Of a DNA stretch of 64,000 bases, positions 45,231 through 54,779 are shown piece after piece. The notes under the pieces were generated by a model. It was not told the origin of the DNA. It saw only the letters and a list, made by a program, of their open reading frames with translations, and ran no database searches. The position numbers were made by a program, and so were the translations under genes. Position 1 is the first letter of the stretch. Each line of letters starts with the position of its first letter. The stretch comes from an uncultured delta proteobacterium (GTDB lineage Bacteria > Myxococcota_A > Polyangia > Haliangiales > Haliangiaceae), in assembly GCA_900696455.1 (NCBI GenBank), contig CAADGB010000477.1, forward strand, positions 21,621-85,620, written 5' to 3'.

Positions 45231-45246
45231 TGGCCCGCGGCTGGCA
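45231..45246 (+). promoter_or_regulatory. Sigma-54 promoter candidate for pseC-pseB-pseG
   Basis: TGGCCCGCGGCTGGCA matches 10 of 12 informative positions with exact GG-N10-GC spacing. The -12 C is at 45245, and the predicted first base is about 45257, two bases before the ATG at 45259. It would tie flagellin sugar synthesis to the flagellar regulon. Confidence 0.6.
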
Positions 45247-45258
45247 ATGGCGTCCGGC

Positions 45259-46491
45259 ATGTCCGCGCGCCGCGCGCTGTCGCTCGCCCCTCCGCCTACC
45301 TCGGCGCCGCGCCTGGCCACGGCCGCCTACGGTCGCCAGGTCATCTCGGAGGAGGACCTCGCGGCCGTGGTTGCCGCCCTGCGCGGCGAGCTCCTGACCT
45401 GCGGTCCACAGGTCGACGCCTTCGAGGCCGAGCTCGCGGCGTGGCTCGGCGCGCCCCACGTCGCCGTGTGCTCGAGCGGCACCGCCGCGCTGCACCTCGC
45501 CTACGCCGCCCTCGGCCTCGGGCCGGGCGACGAGATCATCACCAGCCCCATCACCTTCTCGGCCACGGCGTCGGCCGCGTACCAGGTCGGCGCCACCGTG
45601 CGCTTCGCGGACGTCGACCCGGTCACGGGCAACCTGGCGCCGGCGGCGGTGGCCGAGCTGGTCGGACCGCGGACGCGGGCGGTGGTCGCCGTCCACCTCG
45701 CCGGGCAGCCGGCAGAGCTCGACGAGCTGGCGGCCCTGTGCGCGCGCGAGGGCCTGCTCCTGATCGAGGACGCGTGCCACGCGCTGGGAGCGACCTACCG
45801 CGGCCGGCTGGTGGCGAGCGGGCAGGCCGACGCCGCCGTGCTCTCGTTCCACCCCGTCAAGCACATCACGCCCGGCGAGGGCGGCGCGGTGATCTTCCGG
45901 GACGCGGCCCACGATCGTCGCGCGCGCCGCCTCCGTCACCACGGCATCGAGCGCGATCCTGCGCGGCTGTCGCGACCGGCCCCTGGGCCCTGGTATCACG
46001 AGGTCGTCGAGCAAGGCTTCAACTACCGGCTCTCCGATCTGGCCTGCGCCCTCGGTCGCGCCCAGCTCACCCGCCTGTCCGCGTTCCTCACGCGGCGGCG
46101 CGCGCTGGCCGCGGCCTACCGCGCGGCCCTCGCCGCGTGCCCCGAGCTCGATCCGGCCTGGCTGCAGCCGCCGATCGAGCTCTCCGACCGCGAGAGCGCG
46201 TACCACCTGTTCGCGATCGCGCTCGACCACCGTCGGCTCGGGCTCGACCGCGGCCGCCTGATGACGGCGCTGGCCGCGCGCGGGGTCGGGACCCAGGTCC
46301 ACTACATCCCGCTCCACCACCAGCCGTTCCACCGCCGCCGCGCCGGCCGCGACGCCGACCGGCCGCGACCCGGGGCCGAGACCTACTACGCGCGGACCCT
46401 GAGCCTGCCCATGCACCCCGGGCTCGACGAGGTCGACGCCGTCGCCGTCGTCGACGCCCTGTCCGCCAGCATCACGGAGCTACGCCGATGA
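45259..46491 (+). CDS. pseC: Pseudaminic acid pathway aminotransferase PseC
   Basis: PLP-dependent DegT-type enzyme of 410 residues that aminates the 4-keto sugar made by PseB. SFHPVKHITPGEGGAV contains the PLP lysine K201 in a context characteristic of PseC. Other motifs are CSSGTAALHLAYAALGLGPGDEIITSPITFSATA, EDACHALGATYRG, and QGFNYRLSDLACALGRAQL. ATG 45259 fits the predicted transcript start; ATG 45247 is also in frame but lies too close to the promoter. It overlaps pseB. Confidence 0.93.
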   Translation: MSARRALSLAPPPTSAPRLATAAYGRQVISEEDLAAVVAALRGELLTCGPQVDAFEAELAAWLGAPHVAVCSSGTAALHLAYAALGLGPGDEIITSPITFSATASAAYQVGATVRFADVDPVTGNLAPAAVAELVGPRTRAVVAVHLAGQPAELDELAALCAREGLLLIEDACHALGATYRGRLVASGQADAAVLSFHPVKHITPGEGGAVIFRDAAHDRRARRLRHHGIERDPARLSRPAPGPWYHEVVEQGFNYRLSDLACALGRAQLTRLSAFLTRRRALAAAYRAALAACPELDPAWLQPPIELSDRESAYHLFAIALDHRRLGLDRGRLMTALAARGVGTQVHYIPLHHQPFHRRRAGRDADRPRPGAETYYARTLSLPMHPGLDEVDAVAVVDALSASITELRR

Positions 46492-47564
46492 CGATGTCCC
46501 CCCCGACCGCCCTCGCCACCAGCCTGTCCGCGCGCATGGCCGACCACGCCCGCGTGGTCGCCGACAAGGTCGTGCTCGTGACCGGCGGCACCGGCTCGTT
46601 CGGCCGGGCCTTCCTCGACGTGATCCTCCAGCTCGGTCAGCCGCGCAAGGTGATCGTCCTGTCGCGCGACGAGCAGAAGCACTACCAGCTCGAGCGCGAG
46701 GTCGCCGATCCGCGCCTGCGCTGCTTCGTCGGCGACATCCGCGACCGCGATCGCCTGCGCACCGCCTTGCGTGGCGTCGACATCGTGGTCCACGCCGCGG
46801 CCATGAAGCACGTGCCGATCTGCGAGTACAACCCGCTCGAGGCCGTCCACACCAACGTCAACGGCGCCCGCAACCTCGCCGAGGCGGCGATCGACAACGG
46901 GGTCGAGCGCGTCCTCGCGCTGTCCACGGACAAGGCGGTGTCGCCGGCCAACCTGTACGGCGCCACCAAGCTGTGCATGGAGAAGCTCCTGATCGCCGCC
47001 AACGCCTACGTCGGTGATCGGCCGCCCCGGTTCTCGGCCGTCCGCTACGGCAACGTGATGGGCTCGGCCGGGAGCGTGATCCCGCTGTTCCAGGCCCAGC
47101 GCGCGCGCGGCCGGCTGACCATCACGGACGAGCGCATGACCCGGTTCTGGATCCGGATGCCCGACGCGGTGGCCCTGGTCCTGCGTGGCCTCGGCCTCAT
47201 GACCGGCGGCGAGATCTTCGTCCCCAAGCTCCCGACCAGCGACATCGTCACGCTGGCCGAGGCGGTCGCGCCCGGGGTGCCGCGCGAGGTCGTCGGGATC
47301 CGCCCTGGGGAGAAGCTGCACGAGACCCTGCTGTCGGCCGAGGAGGCGCGCCGCACCCGCGACCTCGACGAGCTCATGGTCATCTGGCCGGAGTTCCGCT
47401 TCCATGGCGGGGCGGCGCCGGTCGCCGGTCGCCCGCTGCCCGAGGGGTTCGTCTACGCGAGCGACGTCGCGCAGCCGCGCCTGGACGTCGACGAGACCCG
47501 CGCCCTGCTCGAGCCGTCCCCGCGGGCGGCGCTGCACGCCGTTCCGGAGGCGCGGGTCGCATGA
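46488..47564 (+). CDS. pseB: UDP-GlcNAc 4,6-dehydratase (inverting) PseB
   Basis: First enzyme of pseudaminic acid synthesis, short-chain dehydrogenase family, 358 residues. It has a Rossmann motif VLVTGGTGSFGRAFLD, VLSRDEQKHYQLER, FVGDIRDRDRLRTAL, VHAAAMKHVPICEYNPLEAVHTNVNGARNL, and the catalytic segment ALSTDKAVSPANLYGATKLCMEKL (Asp, Lys and Tyr in the expected places). The start at 46488 overlaps the pseC stop; ATG 46536 is an alternative nearer to the Rossmann fold. Confidence 0.94.
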   Translation: MTMSPPTALATSLSARMADHARVVADKVVLVTGGTGSFGRAFLDVILQLGQPRKVIVLSRDEQKHYQLEREVADPRLRCFVGDIRDRDRLRTALRGVDIVVHAAAMKHVPICEYNPLEAVHTNVNGARNLAEAAIDNGVERVLALSTDKAVSPANLYGATKLCMEKLLIAANAYVGDRPPRFSAVRYGNVMGSAGSVIPLFQAQRARGRLTITDERMTRFWIRMPDAVALVLRGLGLMTGGEIFVPKLPTSDIVTLAEAVAPGVPREVVGIRPGEKLHETLLSAEEARRTRDLDELMVIWPEFRFHGGAAPVAGRPLPEGFVYASDVAQPRLDVDETRALLEPSPRAALHAVPEARVA

Positions 47565-48613
47565 GGCCGCGGTCGTCCGGCCCGCGGGTGGTGCTGCGCG
47601 CCGATGGCGGTCACGCCGTGGGCGCCGGCCACGTCATGCGCATGGTGGCGCTGGCCGACGCGGTGACCGGCGCCGGCGGCGAGGCCGTCCTCCTGATCGG
47701 CGGCGAGGCCGGCCCGCTCCGCGATCACCTCAGCACGCGCCGCATCGCCACGATTCCGGACGACGAGGTCGGCCCCGCCCCATCTCGCGAGGACGACGTG
47801 GCCACCATCGCGCGGCACGCCGCGGCCACCGGCGCCGAGCTGGTGGTGCTCGATGGCCCCTCGTTCACCGCGACCCACGTCGACGCGCTCACCGCGCGCG
47901 GCCTGCGGGTCGCCTGGGTCGACGACACCGCGACCGCGCCGTTGCCGGCGCCGATCGTCATCAACCACAACCTCGGCGCGGAGGAGCTCGCGGCGCGCTA
48001 TCCGGACGCGCGGCACCGCCTGCTCGGGCGCGCCTTCCACCTCCTGCGCCAGGAGTTCCGGCGCCAGACCGCGGGCGGCGCGGCGATCCGTGCCCGGGGC
48101 CGCCGCGTCCTGGTGACGATGGGGGGCTCCGACCCAGCCGGGGCCACGACGCGCGTGATCGGCGCGCTCGGACGCCCCGCGCTCGACCTGCACGTCGTGC
48201 TCGGCCCCGGCTTCCGCTGCGACGACGAGCTGGCGCGGGCGCTGGCGCGCGCCGAGGCCCGCGGCCACACCATCCACGTCCACTACCGACCGCCAGGCCT
48301 GCCCGGGATCATGGCGGCGTGCGATCTCGCGATCACCGCCGCCGGCGGCACGCTCGGCGAGCTCGGCTACCTGGGCCGGCCGGCGGTCGCGATCGCGATC
48401 GCCCCCGACCAGATCGAGAACGCCCGTCGACACGTCGCCCACGGGCTGGCGTGCCTCGGTCGGCCGCTGGCCGAGGTGAGCGACGCCGAGCTCGACGACG
48501 CGGTCCACGGCCTGCTCGCCGATCTGCCGCGGCGCCGCGAGCTGCGCGCGCGCAACGCCGGCCTGCTCGACGGCCGCGGCGCGACCCGCGTGCTCGAGCG
48601 CCTGGTCGCCTGA
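47561..48613 (+). CDS. pseG: UDP-2,4-diacetamido-2,4,6-trideoxy-altrose hydrolase PseG
   Basis: The 350 residues have GT-B fold features: VVLRADGGHAVGAGHVMRMVALADAVTGAGGEAVLL, VLVTMGGSDPAGATTRVIGAL, and the nucleotide-sugar site AACDLAITAAGGTLGELGYLGRPAVAIAIAPDQIENARRHVAHGLA. PseG removes UDP from the PseH product in the pseudaminic acid pathway. The other genes of the pathway (pseF, pseH, pseI) are not in the window. ATG overlaps the pseB stop. Confidence 0.92.
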   Translation: MRPRSSGPRVVLRADGGHAVGAGHVMRMVALADAVTGAGGEAVLLIGGEAGPLRDHLSTRRIATIPDDEVGPAPSREDDVATIARHAAATGAELVVLDGPSFTATHVDALTARGLRVAWVDDTATAPLPAPIVINHNLGAEELAARYPDARHRLLGRAFHLLRQEFRRQTAGGAAIRARGRRVLVTMGGSDPAGATTRVIGALGRPALDLHVVLGPGFRCDDELARALARAEARGHTIHVHYRPPGLPGIMAACDLAITAAGGTLGELGYLGRPAVAIAIAPDQIENARRHVAHGLACLGRPLAEVSDAELDDAVHGLLADLPRRRELRARNAGLLDGRGATRVLERLVA

Positions 48614-48632
48614 CCCGGCGTCCGCCGCCGGG
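48614..48632. terminator. Hairpin between convergent pseG and alpha-2-macroglobulin genes
   Basis: Seven-base arms CCCGGCG and CGCCGGG around a five-base loop, starting right after the pseG stop and ending four bases before the other gene's stop. Symmetric, usable by both strands, with no T-run. Confidence 0.45.
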
Positions 48633-48635
48633 CCG

Positions 48636-51600
48636 CTACTCGACGACGACGCGGTCGGTGGCCGAGCGGCCGAAGGTCTCGGGGAAGTACATCTCCTCGG
48701 CCTTGGCCGGCGGCACCACGAAGCTGCCGGGGGTGGTGGCGCGGGCGACGTAGGTGTACTCGTGCACGCCCTCCCACAGCAGCGAGGTGAAGGCCTCGAC
48801 CCGCTCGTCGCGCAGGTTCTGGTGCTCGTACCAGGTGCGCGACCACCACCAGTAGCCGGGGCGGGCCTGGGCCGCCGGATCCTGGGGGATGGGGCCGGTC
48901 ACCGCCAGCGCCGGGTTCATGGCCTCGAGCCCGGCCGGCAGCGGGTCGACCAGCGCGACGTGGTAGCGGCGGTTCTCGGCCACCATCGACAGCCGCACCC
49001 GCACCCGGGCGCCGGCCTTGATCTTCCACGAGCCGTCGGCCTGGCGGGCGACGTCGCCCGGATCGTCCACCGCCTCGTAGCGGCGGACCACGGTGAAGCC
49101 GTAGTCGGCGGCGGCCAGCTTGAGGTCCTCGGGGGCGTAGGTCATGCCGATGCGGTAGTAGAGCCGGCCCCGGCCGTCCTTCTGGATGACGAGGTCAGCG
49201 GGAGCGGTGGCGGCGCGCTTCGCGACCTCGGCCATCGGGATGTCGATGGCGTGGCGCTCGGTGGTGCGGCCCTTGAAGCTGTGCTCGCCGGCGTAGCCGT
49301 CGCCGAGCCAGACCCGGGCGACGAAGTCGGGGGTGACCTTCTCGAACTCGTGGAAGTAGCGATCGAGCGCGAACAGGACGAAGACGTTCTCCTGGGTGTT
49401 GGCCCACTTGCCGGCCTTCTTGTGGCCGAGCAGGCCGACCACCAGCTTGGGGATGAGGTCGCTCGTCCGCTTCTCGGCCATGAGCGACTCGAGGATGATG
49501 GCGTCGACGCGGCGGCTGGAGTGGAGCAGGAGGTGGGCGCCGTCGCTGTAGCCGGTGGTGAAGTTGGCGGCGGCCGCGGTCTCGCTGACCTTGTTGTCGA
49601 GGTGGCGGAGCATCACGGTGCGCTCGGCGGCGGCGTCGGCCTGGCCGGCGACCACGCCCAGCAGCCAGCCCACCGCCTCCATCGACAGCTTCTCGACCCC
49701 GCCGGCCTCCTTGATCAGGCCGCGGGCGCGGGCCACGTCGCGATCGCCGGCCAGCGACCGGGTGTAGAGCGCGTACGAGGTGATCGTGCGCTTGACCTCC
49801 TCCGGGTACCACGACGGGTAGCGGCGCTCGATCGTGCGCAGGTAGCTCAGCGCGCGATCCAGGGCCGGCTGCTCGACGGTGAAGCCCTTGGCCTTGGCCC
49901 GGACCAGCGCGTTGGTGACGTGGACCGTCAGGTACGGCCACGACTCGTAGCCGCGGCGCCAGAACGGGAAGCCGCCGTCGCCGTTCTGCATCGAGTACAG
50001 GCGCTCGAGATCGTCGCGGACCCGGGCCTCGAGCCGGTCCTTCGACGGCAGGTCCTTGGCCTTGAACGCGGTGAGCACGTCGCGCAGGGCGGCGATGCGG
50101 GCGACGCGCGAGCTCACCTGCTCGCTGCACTCGAACGGGTAGGTGACCAGGTAGAGGAAGGCGTCGGTCAGGGCCTGGAGCTGGGTCGAGCTGGTCTCGA
50201 CCTCGAGCCCGCCGAACGCGGTGACGACCTTGCCCGGCAGCGCCACCGGCTGCTTGATGGCGGTGGCGCCGGCGCCGTCGATCTGGCCGTAGGTGGCGAA
50301 GGCCTCGGTGGTGGCCGGGGTCCACACCGGCAGCGCGACCTCGGCGGCGTCGGCGGCGCCGCCGGCGCCGGTGGCGGCGAGCTGGAAGCGGGCGGTGCCG
50401 GGCAGCTCGGCGGCGGCCGGGAAGCGGACCTCGACCCGATCGTTGGCCGGGACCCGGACGGTGCGCCCGGCGCCGCGGGTGATCGCGGCGTTGGTGGCGC
50501 GGACCGCGACCTTGACCTCCATCGCGGTGTCGGTCTGGTTCTGCAGCACCACCGGCAGCTCGAAGGTGTCGCCGAAGTTGAGGAAGCGGGGCGGCGACGG
50601 CCGCACCATCAGCGGCAGGCGCGCGGTGATCGCGCTCTCGCCCTTGCCGAAGTGGCGCTCGCCGGCGGCGGCCAGCGCGACCACCCGGTAGCGGGGGAGG
50701 TTGTCCGGCATCTTGACCTCGACCGCGGCCTTGCCGTCGGCGCCGGTCCGGACCTCGGGCGAGAACGCGGCCAGCGGCTCGAAGTTGGTGCGCACGGCGA
50801 TCGCGACGGTCGCCGGCGCCTGGCCGGCCTGGCCGGGCAGGGCGATCGTCGGCTCGGCCGCCTCCATCCGCGCGCGCTTGTCGGCCGGCTTGGCGGGCGC
50901 GGCCGCGGCCGGCGGCGGGGGCGGGCCGCCGTTGCGCGCCATCCCGCGGTAGCCGGTGCTCTCGGCCTCGTCCGCCACCGCGTCGCCGTCCCCGCCGCCG
51001 CCCATGCCGGCCGCGCCCTCGGCGAGCAGCCCGCTGTCGGGCTGGGCCAGCTTGACGAAGCCGCGCAGGTGGTGGTCGCGGGTGTCGCTGCCGCGGCGGG
51101 TGTAGAAGACGTCGACCGGGCTGGCGAACTGGTAGCCGGTCAGCGACAGCACGGCCTCGTCGACGACGATCAGCGCGACCTCGGCGCCGGCCACCGGCTT
51201 GCCGGCGGCGTCCTTGACCGCGACGTCGAAGCGCGCCGGCTGGCCGGGGCTGACCTTGGCCGCCGACGGCGTGACCGCGACCGCCAGGGTGCGCTGGCGC
51301 GGCGGCACCGGCAGGTCGAGCTGGCCGGTGGCGAAGGCCGGGCGCTTCGGCAGCGCCGGGTCGGGCTTGCCGTCGTCGCCGGCGCGGGCGGCGGCGCCGA
51401 TCAGATCCACCTGCACGAACAGGTTGGGGGTGTAGCCGTCGACGATGGGCACCTTGACGGTGTGGGTCGGGCCCTTCATCGAGAAGCGCTCGGTGGAGAC
51501 GATGCCGCTGCGGCGGACGCTGAGCACGCCCTCGGCCGGGTAGAACGGCGCCTGCACCAGGAGCTCGGCGGTGTCGCCGGGCCGGTACTCCTTCTTGTCG

Positions 51601-54600
51601 GGGATGAGCTGGGCCTCCTCCTGCTGGACCTCGCGGGCCGGCGGCACGTCCCCGCCCGACACCCAGATCGTGAGCTCGGTCTTGTTGGGGCGCCCGAGGT
51701 CGTCGGCGATCAGCGCCCGGATCCGGTACTGGCCGCCCTCGGCGGTGGCGAACGAGCAGCGCACGGCGTCGGCGGTCGACACCGGCGCGCACGCCTGCGG
51801 ATCGACCTCCTTCTGCACGTACTTGCCCTTCTCGTAGTCCCAGTCGAGGCGCACGCTGGTGACGTCGAGGGTCTTGCCGGGGACCGCCTTGCCGTCGAGA
51901 TCGACGGCGATGGCCTCGACCTCGATCGGCGTGCCCTTGTCGACGAACGGCCGCGCCGTGCGCAGGCCGACGTAGAGGCTCGACGGGTGGACGAGCAGGG
52001 TCGAGCTGGCGCTCCACTGCTGGCGGTTGACGTCGGTGACCGAGCCGCTGGCCGACACGCTCATCGGCACCGGCGGGTTGGCGCTGACGAAGTCGAGGTG
52101 GAGGACGTGGGCGCCGGTGGCGTCGGTCTTGCCCTTGTGGTTCCAGGTCGGCGGCGCCTCCCAGCGCGCCTCGCCCTCCCACCACGGCCGGCGCCAGCCC
52201 CACCACGGGGTCCACACGCCGAAGGTCCAGTCGTCGCGGTTGGGCGGCGTGTAGGTGGTCTCGGCCGCGGTCAGGTGCCAGTTGACGTCGGCGCCGGCGA
52301 GGCCGCCGCCGGCGAAGTAGCTGGCCTTGACGGTGACGTCGGCGCTGGCGCCGATGAGGTGCGGGCCCTGGCTGGCCTGGGCGCTGACCTCGTACTCGGG
52401 GCGGCGGAACTCCTGGATCTGGAAGCCGTGGTAGTGGCTGCCGCCGAGGCGGCCGACCGCCTCGAGGTGGATCGAGGCGTGGCCGAGGTTGGGCGTGGCG
52501 GGCAGGGTGAACGCGAGGTCGAAGCCGCCGGCGGCGGTCACCTTGGCGGTGCCCTTGGTCAGCTCGTTGCCGACCGGATCGACGACGCGGTAGCTCACCC
52601 CCGACACCAGGCCGGCGACGCCGCCGAGGTCGCCACCCTTGCGCTGCTGGAACACCCGCAGCCAGCCCTTGAGGCTCACCTTCTCGCCGGGCTTGTACAT
52701 CTTGCGGTCGTCGGTGACGTACCAGGACAGGGTGTCGGTACGCTCCTGCTTGCGCCACTGGCCGTAGTCGCCCCACCAGCCGCCGTCGTCGGGGAGGAAG
52801 GCGACGTCGTCGCCGCGGCGGGCGACCAGGAAGTTGGCGCCCTTCGCCGCCCGGTCGGACAGCGCGATCGTCGCCTGGCCGTCGGCGTCGCTGCGCGCGG
52901 TCAGACCCCACGGCAGCATCGTCAGCTCGACGCCGGCCAGCGGCTTGCCGTCGGCCAGGGCGTTGACCCACGCCTTCATGTCGGTGGCGTCGACCGCGGC
53001 GTCGAGGCCGATGCGGGTCGACTGCACCCAGGTGATGAGGCGCGGCGGCTCGTAGCGCGCGCGCCACGGCGACGGCTCGACGACGGCGATGACGTGGCCG
53101 AGGCCGCCGGCGCCCAGGGCGCGGCCGAGATCGATCTTGGTCTCGGTCAGGTCGTCGGTCTTGCCGTTGACCCGCACCAGCTCGTCCACGACCTTCTTGC
53201 CGGGCAGGCGGGGCTTGCTGCGGTCGTACTGCCGGCGCAGGTACTCGCCGTAGGCGTCCCAGTCGGACGGCTTGACCTCGTAGAGCTGGACCTTGACGCC
53301 GTCGTAGTTGGTGGTGAAGACGTCGAGGGTCGGCTTGCGGGCCGCCGGATCGAGCGCGATCATCCCCGACGGGCCGTAGAAGTTGGGGTAGGCCTTGCCG
53401 ACCTTCCACGTCAGCTCGGCGTCCTTGCCCAGGGTCTGGCCGAAGGTGTCGACGACGCCGCCCGACAGCCGGGCGGTGTACGTGGTGAGCGCCTTGGTCG
53501 GGCCCTGCACCGTGACGTAGTTGCCGGACTGCACGACCTTGGTGCGCGCCAGGGCCGGGCTCACCGCGATCAGGGCGTCGTCCCAGCGGTCGGCGTCGAG
53601 CGGGTTGTTGAGCTCGATGACGAACGGCGCGCCCGGCGGGCACTCGCCCCAGCCGCACCGCGCGCGCACGATCTTGAGCGGCGGGTAGGTCTGGAAGGCG
53701 AAGGTCTGGGTGTCCTTGGTCCGGTTGGGGCCCTCGCGCGACGGCGTGCCCGGCCCGATCGTCACCGTGACCCGGGTGTCGCGGGGGAGCTCGGCGTCGG
53801 CGCGGAAGGCCAGCCAGCGGCCGTCCTGCTCGTTCTGCTTGGCCTGCGCGACCAGGCCCTTCACGACCTCGTGGCCGTCGAGCTCGGCGTCGGTGAGGAG
53901 GCGGAGCCCGGGCTTCTTGCCGGCGGCCTCGACCTTGATCGTGGCCAGCACCGCCGCCGGGTCGATCTGCTGATCGAAGAGCACGAACATCGGCGTGTCG
54001 AGGCGCTGCGGGCCGTGCTGCGGCCACGACGTCACCACCCGCGGCGTGGGCGTGGTGAAGGTGAAGGTCTTGCTCGCCGCCAGCACGTTGCCGGTGGCCG
54101 ACGCCGTGCCGCGGGGGATCTCGACGGTGTAGGTCGTGGCCTGCGGGAAGCGGATCTCGGGATCGAAGATGAGGGTGCGGGTCCCGAGCCAGCGCCAGCG
54201 GCCGGGCGGCGTCGGCGTCATCGTCACCGGCACCACCCGCGCGGCGTCGTCCTGCGACGTCACCGCCACCATCGGCTGCGAGAACGTGATCGTCGCCATC
54301 GGCGCGAGCGGCACGTCGCCCTCGGGCGCGAACCGCAGCACCTCGAGCGGCTTGCCGGCGTCGGCGGTGACCGGCGGCCGGCTGGCCAGGCCCGGGCCGG
54401 GGAAGCGATCGCGGATGGTCGCGCCGGTGCGCGGCGGCGGCGTCGAGCGGTCGCGCAGGGCGAAGGCCTTGACGTCGTCGGCGCCCACCGCCACCGGCGA
54501 CAGGCGGGCGAGGATCGCCCGGGCCTCGCTGTCCGGCAGCGGCCGCGCCGGCGCGAGCTTGCTGCGGTCGGCGGCGGCCGGGCCCTGCTTGCCGTCGGAC

Positions 54601-54779
54601 AGGCGCAGGGTCAGGCCCTTCGCCGCGTCGTCGAGCTGGATGAGCGGCTTGCCGCCGGGCTGGGCGACGACGGTGCCGCCAGCGTGCGGCGACTGCTTGC
54701 TGCCGCCGCACGACAGCGAGACCGTCAGGAAGGGGACGAGCGTGATCAGGGCCACGCCACGGCGCGCGTTCGATCGCAT
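48636..54779 (-). CDS. Alpha-2-macroglobulin-like lipoprotein with thioester motif
   Basis: The 2047 residues have a lipoprotein signal ending at Cys (LVPFLTVSLSCGG). Beta-sandwich MG domains follow, including VSLKGWLRVFQQRKGG (an A2M_N-type block), then a bait-like Gly/Pro/Ala-rich stretch near the middle, PDNLPRYRVVALAAAGERHFG (A2M block), and a thioester domain with the CxEQ motif CSEQ (Cys at about residue 1551; YPFECSEQVSSRVARIAAL). Bacterial A2M proteins trap proteases in the periplasm or at the cell surface. They often neighbour penicillin-binding protein 1C; no such gene is seen here. The ATG at 54779 is preferred to GTG 54782. Composition is like its neighbours. Confidence 0.92.
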   Translation of the reverse strand: MRSNARRGVALITLVPFLTVSLSCGGSKQSPHAGGTVVAQPGGKPLIQLDDAAKGLTLRLSDGKQGPAAADRSKLAPARPLPDSEARAILARLSPVAVGADDVKAFALRDRSTPPPRTGATIRDRFPGPGLASRPPVTADAGKPLEVLRFAPEGDVPLAPMATITFSQPMVAVTSQDDAARVVPVTMTPTPPGRWRWLGTRTLIFDPEIRFPQATTYTVEIPRGTASATGNVLAASKTFTFTTPTPRVVTSWPQHGPQRLDTPMFVLFDQQIDPAAVLATIKVEAAGKKPGLRLLTDAELDGHEVVKGLVAQAKQNEQDGRWLAFRADAELPRDTRVTVTIGPGTPSREGPNRTKDTQTFAFQTYPPLKIVRARCGWGECPPGAPFVIELNNPLDADRWDDALIAVSPALARTKVVQSGNYVTVQGPTKALTTYTARLSGGVVDTFGQTLGKDAELTWKVGKAYPNFYGPSGMIALDPAARKPTLDVFTTNYDGVKVQLYEVKPSDWDAYGEYLRRQYDRSKPRLPGKKVVDELVRVNGKTDDLTETKIDLGRALGAGGLGHVIAVVEPSPWRARYEPPRLITWVQSTRIGLDAAVDATDMKAWVNALADGKPLAGVELTMLPWGLTARSDADGQATIALSDRAAKGANFLVARRGDDVAFLPDDGGWWGDYGQWRKQERTDTLSWYVTDDRKMYKPGEKVSLKGWLRVFQQRKGGDLGGVAGLVSGVSYRVVDPVGNELTKGTAKVTAAGGFDLAFTLPATPNLGHASIHLEAVGRLGGSHYHGFQIQEFRRPEYEVSAQASQGPHLIGASADVTVKASYFAGGGLAGADVNWHLTAAETTYTPPNRDDWTFGVWTPWWGWRRPWWEGEARWEAPPTWNHKGKTDATGAHVLHLDFVSANPPVPMSVSASGSVTDVNRQQWSASSTLLVHPSSLYVGLRTARPFVDKGTPIEVEAIAVDLDGKAVPGKTLDVTSVRLDWDYEKGKYVQKEVDPQACAPVSTADAVRCSFATAEGGQYRIRALIADDLGRPNKTELTIWVSGGDVPPAREVQQEEAQLIPDKKEYRPGDTAELLVQAPFYPAEGVLSVRRSGIVSTERFSMKGPTHTVKVPIVDGYTPNLFVQVDLIGAAARAGDDGKPDPALPKRPAFATGQLDLPVPPRQRTLAVAVTPSAAKVSPGQPARFDVAVKDAAGKPVAGAEVALIVVDEAVLSLTGYQFASPVDVFYTRRGSDTRDHHLRGFVKLAQPDSGLLAEGAAGMGGGGDGDAVADEAESTGYRGMARNGGPPPPPAAAAPAKPADKRARMEAAEPTIALPGQAGQAPATVAIAVRTNFEPLAAFSPEVRTGADGKAAVEVKMPDNLPRYRVVALAAAGERHFGKGESAITARLPLMVRPSPPRFLNFGDTFELPVVLQNQTDTAMEVKVAVRATNAAITRGAGRTVRVPANDRVEVRFPAAAELPGTARFQLAATGAGGAADAAEVALPVWTPATTEAFATYGQIDGAGATAIKQPVALPGKVVTAFGGLEVETSSTQLQALTDAFLYLVTYPFECSEQVSSRVARIAALRDVLTAFKAKDLPSKDRLEARVRDDLERLYSMQNGDGGFPFWRRGYESWPYLTVHVTNALVRAKAKGFTVEQPALDRALSYLRTIERRYPSWYPEEVKRTITSYALYTRSLAGDRDVARARGLIKEAGGVEKLSMEAVGWLLGVVAGQADAAAERTVMLRHLDNKVSETAAAANFTTGYSDGAHLLLHSSRRVDAIILESLMAEKRTSDLIPKLVVGLLGHKKAGKWANTQENVFVLFALDRYFHEFEKVTPDFVARVWLGDGYAGEHSFKGRTTERHAIDIPMAEVAKRAATAPADLVIQKDGRGRLYYRIGMTYAPEDLKLAAADYGFTVVRRYEAVDDPGDVARQADGSWKIKAGARVRVRLSMVAENRRYHVALVDPLPAGLEAMNPALAVTGPIPQDPAAQARPGYWWWSRTWYEHQNLRDERVEAFTSLLWEGVHEYTYVARATTPGSFVVPPAKAEEMYFPETFGRSATDRVVVE

